A stretch of 48,598 nucleotides of DNA from Pedobacter borealis DSM 19626. GTDB taxonomy: Bacteria; Bacteroidota; Bacteroidia; Sphingobacteriales; Sphingobacteriaceae. Position 1 is the first letter of the stretch. The number at the start of each line of letters is the position of its first letter. The stretch is taken from NCBI RefSeq assembly GCF_000708285.2, contig NZ_JAUG01000027.1, positions 1-48,598 on the forward strand, in the 5' to 3' direction. Shown here piece by piece: positions 34,550 through 43,217 of this stretch. The position numbers and the translations under genes were made by a program. The notes beneath the pieces were generated by a model, which ran no database searches, was not told the DNA's origin, and saw only the letters and a list, made by a program, of their open reading frames with translations.

Positions 34550-35638
34550 ATGCCAGCAAATTCTCCGTCAGATTTTTCAATTTTAGATCAATTAAGTGTC
34601 TATGGCCATAAAAAATTGGTTTTTTGCAACGATCCAGATACAGGTTTAAAAGCAATTATTGCTATACACGATACCACATTGGGCCCTGCTTTAGGCGGAA
34701 CACGTATGTGGAGTTATAGCACAGAAGGCGAAGCTTTAGAAGACGCACTGCGTTTATCACGTGGAATGACTTACAAGGCAGCGATAACTGGATTGAATCT
34801 GGGTGGTGGAAAAGGCGTAATTATCGGCGATTCCAGGAAAGATAAAACAGAAACTTTAATGCGTAGCTATGGTAGGTTTATTAAAAACCTAAATGGCGAA
34901 TTCATTACGGCAGAAGAAATGGGTACCAATACACGCGATATGGAATATATCCGTATGGAAACCAATTATGTTACTGGCGTTCCCGAATCAATTGGTGGTG
35001 CTGGTAATCCAGCTCCTTTTACCGCGCAAGGTGTTTATTTAGGCATTAAAGCAAGTGTTAAAGAGGTTTTCGGTACAGATATGCTAGCCGGAAGAACGAT
35101 TGTAGTACAAGGTATCGGAAATGTTGGTGAGCATTTGGTTGCATTGCTAAGAAAAGAAAATGCTGAGGTTTTGATCAGCGATATTAACCAGGAGCAATTA
35201 ACTTACGTTGCCCGGAAATATAAAGCAAAACCGATCGAAGCCGATAAAATTTTTACAACAGATGCCGATGTTTATGCGCCATGTGCAATGGGTGCTACCG
35301 TTAACAACAAAACTATCGAAAAAATGAAGTTTGCAATTATTGCAGGTTCAGCAAACAATCAGTTAAAAGATGAGGTTTTAGACAGCGAATTACTTTTGAA
35401 GAAAGGGATTTTATTTGCACCTGATTATTTAATTAATGCTGGTGGATTAATTTCTTGTTATTCTGAGTTAACGGGTTTTGGTAAAAAACGCACCGTACAG
35501 CTTACAGAGAATATTTACGATGCTACCCGAAGTGTAATTAAGTTAAGCAAAACCGAAAATATATCAACAAATATTGCAGCCAATCGCATAGCCGAGAAAC
35601 GGATTGCAGATGTTAAAAAAATTAAATCGTCATATTAA
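34550..35638 (+). CDS. Leucine-type amino-acid dehydrogenase (Glu/Leu/Phe/Val family)
   Basis: The 362-residue NAD-dependent dehydrogenase starts at ATG 34550 (MPANSPSDFS). The N-terminal domain holds GPALGGTRMW near residue 44-53 and the catalytic Lys in GGGKGVIIGD near residue 85-95. The NAD-binding domain has GIGNVGEHLV near 185. It interconverts branched-chain amino acids and 2-oxo acids with NH3; leucine dehydrogenase is the closest assignment. In Bacteroidota it can supply branched 2-oxo acids for iso-fatty acids. The upstream -7 box and 50-bp gap to nusB suggest its own transcription. Confidence 0.9.
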   Translation: MPANSPSDFSILDQLSVYGHKKLVFCNDPDTGLKAIIAIHDTTLGPALGGTRMWSYSTEGEALEDALRLSRGMTYKAAITGLNLGGGKGVIIGDSRKDKTETLMRSYGRFIKNLNGEFITAEEMGTNTRDMEYIRMETNYVTGVPESIGGAGNPAPFTAQGVYLGIKASVKEVFGTDMLAGRTIVVQGIGNVGEHLVALLRKENAEVLISDINQEQLTYVARKYKAKPIEADKIFTTDADVYAPCAMGATVNNKTIEKMKFAIIAGSANNQLKDEVLDSELLLKKGILFAPDYLINAGGLISCYSELTGFGKKRTVQLTENIYDATRSVIKLSKTENISTNIAANRIAEKRIADVKKIKSSY

Positions 35639-35688
35639 ATCATAATTATTAAAACAGGTTTTAAAAAACCGCACTCGTTCTTACATTC

Positions 35689-36639
35689 ATGTTAAACAGA
35701 AGGCACTTAAGAATCAAAGCTTTGCAAAATATTTTTGCTTGGCACATGGCAGACAAAAAAGACATTAAAGGTGATTTGAAAACCTTAATGCAGAGCATCG
35801 ATAGCGTGTACGAAATGTACATCTGGATGTTATCTTTAATGGTAGAAGTTACCGAATTTACTGCTAACGACGCCGCAGAGCGCGCAAATAAGTTTATTAA
35901 AACCGCAGAGGATATTAATCCCAACATGAAATTGCTGCACAATAAGTTTAGCGTTTTAATGCAGCAGAATCCCGAGTACGTTTCTGCAGTTAAAAAATAC
36001 AAGGTAGATTGGGGTTTCGATCCGGAAATCCGTAAAACAGTTTACAATTCCTTAAAAGCATCAAAAGAATATGCCGAGTATCTTGCCGATCCAAACGAAA
36101 GTTTAGAGTCGTCAAAAGATATCATCAAATACATTTTCAGGAAAATCATCTTAAAAAACCAGGCCATTTTGCAGGTTTTTGAAGAGAAATTTATCAACTG
36201 GCAGGTAGATCACGAAGTAATGAAAGGGATGGTGGCCAAAACGTTGAAAAACTTTACATTTGAAGATCCTTTTAAAAATAAACTGACCGAAATTAGTGCA
36301 GATTGGGTTGAAGACAGCAAATTTGTTCAGGATCTTTTTGTGCATACTTTGCAGAACGATGCAAAATATCAGGAAATGATTGCCGATAGAACCAAAAACT
36401 GGGAATCGGAGCGTATTGCATTAATGGATACAATTTTAATGAAAATGGCCATTTGCGAATTGTTAAACTTTCCATCTATTCCGGTTAAAGTAACCATCAA
36501 CGAATATTTAGAGTTATCAAAAGATTACAGTACACCGAAGAGTAATTCATTTATTAACGGTATTTTAGACAAAATTTTGGGCGATCTTAAGAAAAACAAC
36601 ACCATTAAAAAGATTGGCCGCGGATTAATCGAAGATTAA
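35689..36639 (+). CDS. nusB: Transcription antitermination factor NusB, long form
   Basis: The 316-residue protein is about twice the size of E. coli NusB. The N-terminus MLNRRHLRIKALQNIFAW is the normal NusB first helix. A long helical insertion characteristic of Bacteroidota follows (about 20-210). The C-terminal NusB core includes RIALMDTILMKMAICELLNF and IPVKVTINEYLELSKDY, then SNSFINGILDKIL. It binds boxA RNA with NusE in rRNA antitermination. First gene of nusB-DUF1573-yajC, 2 bp before the lipoprotein gene. Confidence 0.92.
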   Translation: MLNRRHLRIKALQNIFAWHMADKKDIKGDLKTLMQSIDSVYEMYIWMLSLMVEVTEFTANDAAERANKFIKTAEDINPNMKLLHNKFSVLMQQNPEYVSAVKKYKVDWGFDPEIRKTVYNSLKASKEYAEYLADPNESLESSKDIIKYIFRKIILKNQAILQVFEEKFINWQVDHEVMKGMVAKTLKNFTFEDPFKNKLTEISADWVEDSKFVQDLFVHTLQNDAKYQEMIADRTKNWESERIALMDTILMKMAICELLNFPSIPVKVTINEYLELSKDYSTPKSNSFINGILDKILGDLKKNNTIKKIGRGLIED

Positions 36640-36641
36640 AA

Positions 36642-37100
36642 ATGAAAAGAACATTTATCCTGGCTATTGCTGCGCTTTCATTTGCAGCATGTCGTAATGC
36701 AAATAATCAAACCAGCGAAACTGCGAAGGCTGTTTCAGTTGGCAACGATACTTCAAAAACAGCTAAAGTTGCTCCGGCAGATGCGCCTGTTATTGTTTTC
36801 GAACGCGATATTTTCGATTTCGGTAAAATAACACAAGGTGAGAAGGTTAAGCACGATTTTAAACTTAAAAATACAGGTAAAAGTCCGCTGATTGTTTCAA
36901 ATGCAACCGCAACATGTGGTTGTACTGTTCCGCAGGTACCAGGCGAACCTATTTTACCTGGTAAAGAAGGGGTAATTAGCGTCGTTTTTAATAGCGAAGG
37001 TAAAATGGGCATGCAAGATAAGGTAGTAACCGTTACGTCAAATGCAAATCCAACGGTAAGCACTGTTCATTTGGTAGGAGAGGTGCTGGCTAGAAAATAA
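36642..37100 (+). CDS. DUF1573 lipoprotein
   Basis: The 152-residue protein has a lipoprotein signal ending in SFAAC (Cys16) and a DUF1573 immunoglobulin-like domain: FDFGKITQGEKVKHDFKLKN near 52-71, CGC near residue 89-91 and LPGKEGVISVVFNSEGKMG near 105-123. The function is unknown, exported to the periplasm or surface. It is located between nusB and yajC, a conserved order in Bacteroidota, with a 2-bp gap after nusB. Confidence 0.9.
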   Translation: MKRTFILAIAALSFAACRNANNQTSETAKAVSVGNDTSKTAKVAPADAPVIVFERDIFDFGKITQGEKVKHDFKLKNTGKSPLIVSNATATCGCTVPQVPGEPILPGKEGVISVVFNSEGKMGMQDKVVTVTSNANPTVSTVHLVGEVLARK

Positions 37101-37167
37101 ATTGGTTCGATTGTTTATGGCATAATCCATAATGATCAAAATTCACAAAAACACAAATAAATAAGAA

Positions 37168-37488
37168 ATGACATCAACAGTAATATTACAGACAGCAGCA
37201 GGTGGTAGTAACATGCTAACTACAATTGTACCAATGGTACTAATCATGGTAGTTTTCTACTTTTTCATGATCCGCCCGCAAGTTAAAAAAGCTAAAGACC
37301 ATAAAAAATTGGTTGCAGAATTGAAAAAAGGGGATAAAATCGTAACTACGGCAGGTATTCACGGTCGCATTGCCGATATGAACGAAACGACTTTTTTAAT
37401 TGAGGTTGAAGGTGGTGTAAAAATCCGTTTCGATAAATCAGCAGTTTCTTTAGATGCAACAAAAGCAGTTGTAGCGCCTAAAGCCTAA
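37168..37488 (+). CDS. yajC: Preprotein translocase accessory subunit YajC
   Basis: The 106-residue protein has one membrane helix at about 17-36 (TTIVPMVLIMVVFYFFMIRP). The conserved cytoplasmic YajC domain contains MIRPQVKKAKDHKKLVAELK and GDKIVTTAGIHGRI. It associates with SecDF at the inner membrane. A perfect palindromic terminator follows 22 bp later, separating it from ybbR. Confidence 0.95.
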   Translation: MTSTVILQTAAGGSNMLTTIVPMVLIMVVFYFFMIRPQVKKAKDHKKLVAELKKGDKIVTTAGIHGRIADMNETTFLIEVEGGVKIRFDKSAVSLDATKAVVAPKA

Positions 37489-37510
37489 TAAATTAATTAA
37501 AATTTAAGCG

Positions 37511-37545
37511 CAGTCCCGAAAATTTTCGGGACTGTTTTTGTTTTA
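37511..37545 (+). terminator. Strong intrinsic terminator after yajC
   Basis: A perfect 24-bp palindrome (CAGTCCCGAAAA and its complement, 37511-37534) is followed by TTTTTGTTTT. It should end the nusB-DUF1573-yajC transcript. Confidence 0.92.
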
Positions 37546-37546
37546 C

Positions 37547-37554
37547 TACATTTG
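37547..37554 (+). promoter_or_regulatory. -7 box upstream of ybbR
   Basis: TACATTTG matches TAnnTTTG and lies just past the terminator, 58 bp before the ybbR ATG. No good -33 element is visible. Confidence 0.4.
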
Positions 37555-37612
37555 ATTAAATGCATTTTGGATAATATTTTTCCAGCTTACAGCTAATATT
37601 TAATTTATTATT

Positions 37613-38560
37613 ATGCCCTTTATTAGATTAACTAAGATTGAAAAAAGACGTGTATTTAGCTTATTGGCCTGTTTGTTACTGGCCATAGCGGCATGGCTTT
37701 TTATGGCATTAAACAACAAGTATATTTATGTAGCAAAAACCGTTTTGGTTTTTAAAAATACACCTACCAAAAGAGCATTTTATCCCTTGCAGTCTGATAC
37801 GATAGATTTACAGGTTGAAGGCACCGGCTGGCAATTGCTTTTTGCCCGTTTACGCATCAGTCCACCATCTGTTTCTGTTAATTTAAGTCAGCTCAATACC
37901 AAAGATTTTATTGTTTTTTCCGATCAGCTTTTCAATATCAACAGGCAATTAGAAAGTACACAAAAGGTAATTTCTGTTAAACCCGACACCCTTTATTTCG
38001 ATTTCACCAAACGGGTAGTGAAAAAAGTTCCTGTAAAACTGATCGATAAACTGAGCTTTGAAAAGCAATATGGCATCTCTAGTGAGGTTATCCTCAACCC
38101 GAAATATGTTAAAGTGGCGGGCCCTGTAGAGGAGCTAGCCAAAATAAAGTTCTGGCCTACAGATACCCTTAAGCAGGATAAAATACAAAGCAGTAGTACG
38201 ACCAGGATTGCCTTACAGCACAGTATCCATAAAAATGTAAGTATTTACCCTTCATCTGTAGAGGTTAGATTACCTGTTGATGAGTTTACAGAGAAGACTA
38301 TCGAAGTGCCGTTAAAAATTACAAACAATAGGAATTATAACAATCTTAAACTATATCCTAAAAAAGTTAAAGTTACCTTCTTAGTCGCGTTAAGCAATTA
38401 CGATCAGGTTGACGAAAGTTTTATTACCGCTACCATTGATGTAGACGAATGGCAAATTTTAAAGCACCGTCAGTTTACGGTGAAGATAACCGAGTTTCCT
38501 GATTATTGTAAACTGGTAAGCGTAATGCCTTCCAAAATAGATTTTATTGTAGAAAAATAA
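37613..38560 (+). CDS. YbbR-like domain protein
   Basis: The 315-residue protein has an N-terminal membrane anchor (about 16-36: SLLACLLLAIAAWLFMAL) and then repeated beta-rich YbbR-like domains (for example KYVKVAGPVEELAKI near 160 and KVPVKLIDKL near 138). Usual companion of coaE and nusB in Bacteroidota; the precise role is unknown. The stop overlaps the coaE start as TAATG, so coupled. Confidence 0.85.
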   Translation: MPFIRLTKIEKRRVFSLLACLLLAIAAWLFMALNNKYIYVAKTVLVFKNTPTKRAFYPLQSDTIDLQVEGTGWQLLFARLRISPPSVSVNLSQLNTKDFIVFSDQLFNINRQLESTQKVISVKPDTLYFDFTKRVVKKVPVKLIDKLSFEKQYGISSEVILNPKYVKVAGPVEELAKIKFWPTDTLKQDKIQSSSTTRIALQHSIHKNVSIYPSSVEVRLPVDEFTEKTIEVPLKITNNRNYNNLKLYPKKVKVTFLVALSNYDQVDESFITATIDVDEWQILKHRQFTVKITEFPDYCKLVSVMPSKIDFIVEK

Positions 38561-39177
38561 TGTATAAAGTAGGTATAACAGGTGGGATAGGCAGTGGTAA
38601 AACAACGGTTTGTAAGGTTTTCGAAGTATTGGGGATCCCTGTGTTTTACGCCGATACTGTTGCGAAAGAAATCATGTGCAAAGATGTTTTGTTGGTGGAG
38701 GGGATAAAATCTGCTTTCGGGAAAGAAAGTTATTTTGAAGATGGAAGCCTAAATAACAAGCATATCGCTGGCATTGTTTTTAATAACGAGGAAGAGCTTG
38801 CAAAATTAAATGCATTGGTTCATCCAGCAGTTTTTAGGGCATTTGATGCCTGGGAAGAAACCATTCCGGCCAATACGTCATATACCTTAAAAGAGGCTGC
38901 TTTGTTGTTCGAAAGTGGCTCTTATAAGATGTGCGATACTACAATACTGGTTACTGCTCCTTACGAAATCAAAATGAAGCGGGTAATGCTGCGTGATGGG
39001 GTAACAGCAGAGCAGGTTAAAGCACGTATGGATAAACAGTTTAGCGACGAGGAAAAAGCGAAAATGGCCAACCATTTTATCATAAATGATGAGCAGGAAT
39101 CTATAATTGAACAGGTTTTAGCTTTACACCAAGAATTTCTTAAGACGGCCGAAGAATATAAAAATTTTAATGCCTAA
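38560..39177 (+). CDS. coaE: Dephospho-CoA kinase
   Basis: The 205-residue kinase has P-loop GITGGIGSGKTTV (residues 5-17), the DTVAKE substrate loop near 32-37, HPAVFRAF near 88 and the lid region VMLRDGVTAEQVKARMDKQ near 147-165. It catalyses the last step of coenzyme A synthesis. The ATG overlaps the ybbR stop by one base (TAATG). Complete. Confidence 0.95.
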   Translation: MYKVGITGGIGSGKTTVCKVFEVLGIPVFYADTVAKEIMCKDVLLVEGIKSAFGKESYFEDGSLNNKHIAGIVFNNEEELAKLNALVHPAVFRAFDAWEETIPANTSYTLKEAALLFESGSYKMCDTTILVTAPYEIKMKRVMLRDGVTAEQVKARMDKQFSDEEKAKMANHFIINDEQESIIEQVLALHQEFLKTAEEYKNFNA

Positions 39178-39220
39178 TCTACTCAAATCATTCAATCCTT
39201 AAATCCAATTCATTCCAATA

Positions 39221-40162
39221 ATGATTTTAGAAGATTTTATCACCATTACCCCAACGGGTTTATACTGTGTTTACGGCGATTTTTACCTCGATCCACAACA
39301 ACCAGTTAAAGAAGCGGTAGTTTCACATGCACATGGCGATCATGCTATTGGAGGAAGTCAAAATGTGTACTGTACTGCTGCTACCGCAACTTTTATGAAA
39401 CACCGTTACCGCAAATTTGCCGCGGTCGATTTTTTTACCAAAAATTATCACGAACCCTTCAAAATAAAAGACGTTACCATTACTTTCTATTCTGCGGGTC
39501 ATATTTTGGGCTCTGCACAGGTTTTAATGGAGTATAAGGGTGTAAAATACCTCTATACTGGCGATTATAAGATTGAGCCCGATAATACCTGTGAGCCTTT
39601 CGAATTTGTTGAAGCAGATGTGTTGATTACGGAAAGTACCTTTGCTAATCCAGAAACCAAACACCCTTCACCAATAGATGAAATTAAAAAGCTGAACGAA
39701 ACCAATGCGAATATCATGCTTGGTTCTTATGCATTGGGTAAAAGCCAGCGGATTATCCAATTGCTCAACGCGCATTGCCCTACGAAGAACATTATGGTTC
39801 ACCACAGTATTATGCCTTTTGTGAAAATTTATGAAGATTATGGCATAAAAGTAGGGAATTACAACATGTACGATAGAAAGGTGATGAAAAATAATCAAGA
39901 ACATCAGGTTTACATTGTACCACCAATGGTTTTTCACAGTTACCATAAGGCGATTAATGTAGTACGCGCCTTTGCCTCCGGATGGAAGAACCTGCAACAA
40001 CAAAACGGGATTTCACTTTATATTTCTGACCATGCTGATTGGGATGCAATTTTAGAAACCATAGAAAAAGTTAAACCAAAACAAGTATGGACTTTACATG
40101 GTGATGGTAAACAGCTTAAAGATTTTTTTAGAGACAAACTAGAGGTTAAAATACTCAATTAG
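39221..40162 (+). CDS. Metallo-beta-lactamase/beta-CASP-like nuclease (ligase-associated exonuclease type)
   Basis: The 313-residue protein has the metal-binding motif SHAHGDHAIGG near residues 35-45, GHILGSAQV near 90-98 and GDYKIEPD near 111-118. A late ISDHADWD is near 268-275 and LHGDGKQLKDFF near the end. The arrangement matches the small MBL-fold nucleases related to mRNA 3'-processing factors, including the ligase-associated DNA exonuclease group. No DNA ligase gene is adjacent in this window, so the DNA-repair partner cannot be confirmed. It is 43 bp after coaE. Confidence 0.82.
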   Translation: MILEDFITITPTGLYCVYGDFYLDPQQPVKEAVVSHAHGDHAIGGSQNVYCTAATATFMKHRYRKFAAVDFFTKNYHEPFKIKDVTITFYSAGHILGSAQVLMEYKGVKYLYTGDYKIEPDNTCEPFEFVEADVLITESTFANPETKHPSPIDEIKKLNETNANIMLGSYALGKSQRIIQLLNAHCPTKNIMVHHSIMPFVKIYEDYGIKVGNYNMYDRKVMKNNQEHQVYIVPPMVFHSYHKAINVVRAFASGWKNLQQQNGISLYISDHADWDAILETIEKVKPKQVWTLHGDGKQLKDFFRDKLEVKILN

Positions 40163-40210
40163 TAATTATAATTGGAGAGTGGCATCAAATATCGGCTGTT
40201 TGTCATCCTG

Positions 40211-40228
40211 ATCCGATAGCTATCGGAT
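40211..40228. repeat. Perfect 18-bp palindrome within a repeat
   Basis: ATCCGATAGCTATCGGAT is fully self-complementary. It is flanked by TGTCATCCTG and TTTGTTTCAGGAC, so it is an intergenic repeat related to the TCATCCTGA-containing families elsewhere in the window. Confidence 0.75.
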
Positions 40229-40256
40229 TTGTTTCAGGACAATTAATGGATCACAT

Positions 40257-40400
40257 ATGAAAGAAGGCGAAGATTTTTACTTTAACGAAGATGGACTAAT
40301 GGTTTTTACTGAAGCCTACCATTTAAAACGTGGTTATTGCTGCAAGAATAAATGTAAGCATTGCCCATGGGGTTATGGGAAGAAGAAAGAAAAGAAGTAA
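40257..40400 (+). CDS. DUF5522 mini-protein
   Basis: The 47-residue protein is below common length cut-offs. It begins MKEGEDFYFNEDGLMVFTEA, then YHLKRGYCCKNKCKHCPWGY and a Lys-rich tail. The pattern GLMVFTxxYHLxRGxCC, then CxxC-P-(Y/W)-G is that of DUF5522, with four Cys that could bind zinc or iron. Function unknown. It is downstream of the MBL nuclease, after a palindromic repeat. Confidence 0.85.
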   Translation: MKEGEDFYFNEDGLMVFTEAYHLKRGYCCKNKCKHCPWGYGKKKEKK

Positions 40401-40454
40401 TGTAGTTGGTAGTTGGCAATTTCAGTTTACATTTCTTAATTTTTATCTACAAAC

Positions 40455-41060
40455 TCATTCCTCCTTATTAAAGCGAACATGATCATAAATATCGCTTAGC
40501 GCTATATCAAAACCCATCGAAACAAGAGTTAGTCTATCAGATATCTCCTTGTGTTGATTGAGTACCCAGTTTTTTTCTTCATTAATGTAATAAGCTTCAA
40601 CCGAAATAGATTCCAAATCGATCATAATGTATTCTTTTAATGATGGAATATCTTTATACAGGTTAAATTTTTTCCCTTTGTCGTAATTTTTGGTTGATGG
40701 AGATAGGATTTCGATAATCACAGTTGGTAAAATTGAGGTATCCTCATCAGCATCACTATGTATTAATCCATTACAATAAATCGATATGTCAGGATAGGTA
40801 AATAAAGTATTCTCGGGAATATTCATCCGTTTATCACTTCCATAAGGCCTGCAGGGCTTGCCTTTAAGTTTTTGAACTATTTCTCCAAAAACATTGCTAA
40901 AAATCTCGTTATGATTATCACCGGCACCAGACATTGCAAATATCTCCCCTTGGAAATACTCGTGCTTTACTGTTGATGCTTTTTCCATCTCAAGATATTC
41001 TTTAACAGTATAACTTCTTTTTTGATAAGCTACAGCTGGTTCATTTACAATTTCATCCAT
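40455..41060 (-). CDS. Uma2-family nuclease-like protein, copy 1 of 4
   Basis: This 201-residue member of the Uma2/DUF820 group (PD-(D/E)XK-like fold) has conserved blocks [13 protein letters not shown] (about 33-45), [13 protein letters not shown] (the Asp of PD near residue 90), [19 protein letters not shown] (Glu and the likely Lys near 113-131) and [10 protein letters not shown] near 141. It is the copy nearest the 3' end of the array. Its C-terminus (DHVRFNKEE) differs from the other copies, and nothing repetitive follows. Functions proposed for Uma2 proteins are unproven. It shares the start region with copies 2-4 almost identically. Confidence 0.85.
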   Translation of the reverse strand: MDEIVNEPAVAYQKRSYTVKEYLEMEKASTVKHEYFQGEIFAMSGAGDNHNEIFSNVFGEIVQKLKGKPCRPYGSDKRMNIPENTLFTYPDISIYCNGLIHSDADEDTSILPTVIIEILSPSTKNYDKGKKFNLYKDIPSLKEYIMIDLESISVEAYYINEEKNWVLNQHKEISDRLTLVSMGFDIALSDIYDHVRFNKEE

Positions 41061-41090
41061 ATATAAATTTATTGAATTTTGTCCGAAAGG

Positions 41091-41735
41091 TTAATTGTTT
41101 AAAATTGCCCAATTGAAATTGCAAAGGGAATCACATTGCAGCGTTAAGGAAACATGGTTATAAATATCGGTTAAGGCTACGCCGAATCCCATCGAAACAA
41201 GATTTAGCATATCAGAAATGTCTTCGTGTTTATTGAGTACCCAACTTTGCTCATCATCAATGTAATAGGCCTCTACCGACACTGATTCTGAATCAATCAT
41301 AATGTATTCTTTTAATGAAGGAATATTTTTATATAAGTTGAATTTTTTTCCTTTGTCGTAATTTTTGGTTGAAGGAGACAGGATTTCAATAATCACAGTT
41401 GGTAAAATTGAGGTGTCTTCATCAACATCGCTATGTATTAATCCATTACAATAAATCGATATATCAGGATAGGTAAATAAAGTATTCTCGGGAATATTCA
41501 TTCGTTTATCACTTCCATAAGGCCTGCATGGCTTGCCTTTAAGCTTGTTTCCAATTTCAATAAAAACATTGCTAAAAATATCATTATGGTTATCACCGGC
41601 ACCAGACATTGCAAATATCTCCCCTTGAAAATACTCGTGCTTTACCGTTGATGCTTTTTCCATCTCAAGATATTCTTTAACAGTATAACTTCTTTTTTGA
41701 TAAGCTACAGCTGGTTCATTTACAATTTCGTCCAT
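41091..41735 (-). CDS. Uma2-family nuclease-like protein, copy 2 of 4, frameshifted tail
   Basis: The 214-residue paralogue is closest to copy 1 (GAGDNHND versus [21 protein letters not shown] in both). The active-site blocks are intact. The C-terminus diverges after YNHVS into [18 protein letters not shown]. Copies 3 and 4 read TTAAAGG at the corresponding site, while this copy reads TTAAGG near 41143-41147. The loss of one A shifts the frame, bypasses the ancestral stop and translates 39 nt of the old spacer. The core fold should survive. Confidence 0.85.
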   Translation of the reverse strand: MDEIVNEPAVAYQKRSYTVKEYLEMEKASTVKHEYFQGEIFAMSGAGDNHNDIFSNVFIEIGNKLKGKPCRPYGSDKRMNIPENTLFTYPDISIYCNGLIHSDVDEDTSILPTVIIEILSPSTKNYDKGKKFNLYKNIPSLKEYIMIDSESVSVEAYYIDDEQSWVLNKHEDISDMLNLVSMGFGVALTDIYNHVSLTLQCDSLCNFNWAILNN

Positions 41736-41805
41736 ATATAAATTTATTGAATTTTGTCCGAAAGGTTAATTATTTAAAATTGCCCAATTGAAATTGCAAA
41801 CGGAA

Positions 41806-42411
41806 TCACACTGCAGCGTTAAAGGAAACATGGTTATAAATATCGGTTAAGGCTACGCCGAATCCCATCGAAACAAGATTTAGTATATCATATATCTCTT
41901 CATGTTTGTTGAGTACCCAATTCTGTTCATCATTAATATAATAGGCCTCTACGAACACTGATTCTGAATCAATCATAATGTATTCTTTTAATGAAGGAAT
42001 ATCTTTATATAAGTTAAATTTTTTCCCTTTGTCGTAATTTTTAGTGGATGGAGATAGGATTTCGATGATTACTGTTGGTAAAATTGCTGTGTCTTCATCA
42101 AATTCACTATGCAAATAATTATTACAATAGATAGAGATATCAGGATAAGTGAACAACGTATTCTCAGGAATATTCATTCTCATATCACTTCCGAAAATGT
42201 AACACGACTTTCCTTTTAGTTTACTGCCAACTGCTAGGAAAATATTGGTAAATATCCAGTTATGATTTGCACTTGCACCAGACATAGCAAATACCTCGCC
42301 TTGGAAATACTCGTGCTTTACTGTTGATGCTTTTTCCATCTCCAGGTATTCCTCAATAGTATAATGCCTTTTTTGGTAAGCTACAGCAGGTTCGTTTACA
42401 ATTTCGTCCAT
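41806..42411 (-). CDS. Uma2-family nuclease-like protein, copy 3 of 4
   Basis: The 201-residue paralogue ends NHVSFNAAV. It is nearly identical to copy 4 over the first 45 residues ([14 protein letters not shown]), then differs strongly at residues 46-75 ([23 protein letters not shown]) and 94-105 ([14 protein letters not shown]). The catalytic blocks TYPDISIYC and [10 protein letters not shown] are unchanged. The 70-bp spacer on each side is a copy of the other. Confidence 0.85.
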   Translation of the reverse strand: MDEIVNEPAVAYQKRHYTIEEYLEMEKASTVKHEYFQGEVFAMSGASANHNWIFTNIFLAVGSKLKGKSCYIFGSDMRMNIPENTLFTYPDISIYCNNYLHSEFDEDTAILPTVIIEILSPSTKNYDKGKKFNLYKDIPSLKEYIMIDSESVFVEAYYINDEQNWVLNKHEEIYDILNLVSMGFGVALTDIYNHVSFNAAV

Positions 42412-42481
42412 ATATAAATTTATTGAATTTTGTCTGAAAGGTTAATTGTTTAAAATTGCCCAATTGAAATTGCAAAGGGAA

Positions 42482-43087
42482 TCACATTGCAGCGTTAAAG
42501 GAAACATGGTTATAGATATCGGTTAAGGCTACGCCGAATCCCATCGAAATAAGATTTAATGTATCAGAAATCTCTTCATGTTTGTTGAGTACCCAATTCT
42601 GTTCACCATTAATATAATAGGCCTCTACCAATACAGAATTTGAATCAATCATAATGTATTCTTTTAATGAAGGAATATCTTTATATAAGTTAAATTTTTT
42701 CCCTTTGTCGTAATTTTTGGTTGATGGAGACAGAATTTCGATGATTACTGTTGGTTGTAGAATAGTGCCATCATCCTCACTTAAATGTTTAATTTCGTTA
42801 CAGTATATAGAAATATCCGGATAAGTAAATAATGTATTTTCTGGGATATTCATTCGCATATCACTTCCAAAAGGAATGCATTTCGAACCTTTTAATTTAA
42901 AGAAAAGTGGGCCGAAAACATTTGAAAATATAAGATTATGATTAAAGGTCGCACCAGACATAGCAAATACCTCGCCTTGGAAATACTCATGCTTCACTGT
43001 TGATGCTTTTTCCATCTCCAGGTATTCCTCAATAGTATAATGCCTTTTTTGGTAAGCTACAGCAGGTTCATTTACAATCTCATCCAT
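42482..43087 (-). CDS. Uma2-family nuclease-like protein, copy 4 of 4 (first in transcription)
   Basis: The 201-residue paralogue ends NHVSFNAAM. The variable segments read [31 protein letters not shown] and [17 protein letters not shown]; the rest is nearly identical to the other copies. It is the most 5' gene of the array. Its upstream DNA (43088-43130) differs from the internal spacers and contains the likely array promoter (TAACTTTTG, close to the -7 consensus). Intact. Confidence 0.85.
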   Translation of the reverse strand: MDEIVNEPAVAYQKRHYTIEEYLEMEKASTVKHEYFQGEVFAMSGATFNHNLIFSNVFGPLFFKLKGSKCIPFGSDMRMNIPENTLFTYPDISIYCNEIKHLSEDDGTILQPTVIIEILSPSTKNYDKGKKFNLYKDIPSLKEYIMIDSNSVLVEAYYINGEQNWVLNKHEEISDTLNLISMGFGVALTDIYNHVSFNAAM

Positions 43088-43217
43088 ATACTAATTTACA
43101 GATGTTTATTCACAAAAGTTAAATGTATAAACGATTAAACGTTTAAAACGGCTACTAAGCTAATGACGTGAATGGTTAATCGACTGCCGACTAAGGACTC
43201 TAGACTAAGAACTAACC

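Larger units (their letters stand above)
40455..43087 (-). repeat. Tandem array of four Uma2 genes (period 676 bp)
   Basis: Start-to-start distances are 676, 676 and 675 bp. The unit comprises one gene plus a 70-bp spacer with GAATTTTGTC(C/T)GAAAGGTTAA and AAAATTGCCCAATTGAAATT. The spacers are nearly identical, so duplication is recent or is homogenised by recombination, yet two internal protein segments differ sharply between copies. Confidence 0.92.

Noticed and set aside
40455..43087. Uma2 array as an integron or CRISPR-like cassette array
   Set aside because: The repeated unit includes the whole gene, spacers lack attC-like structure, and no integrase is nearby; ordinary tandem duplication explains the layout.
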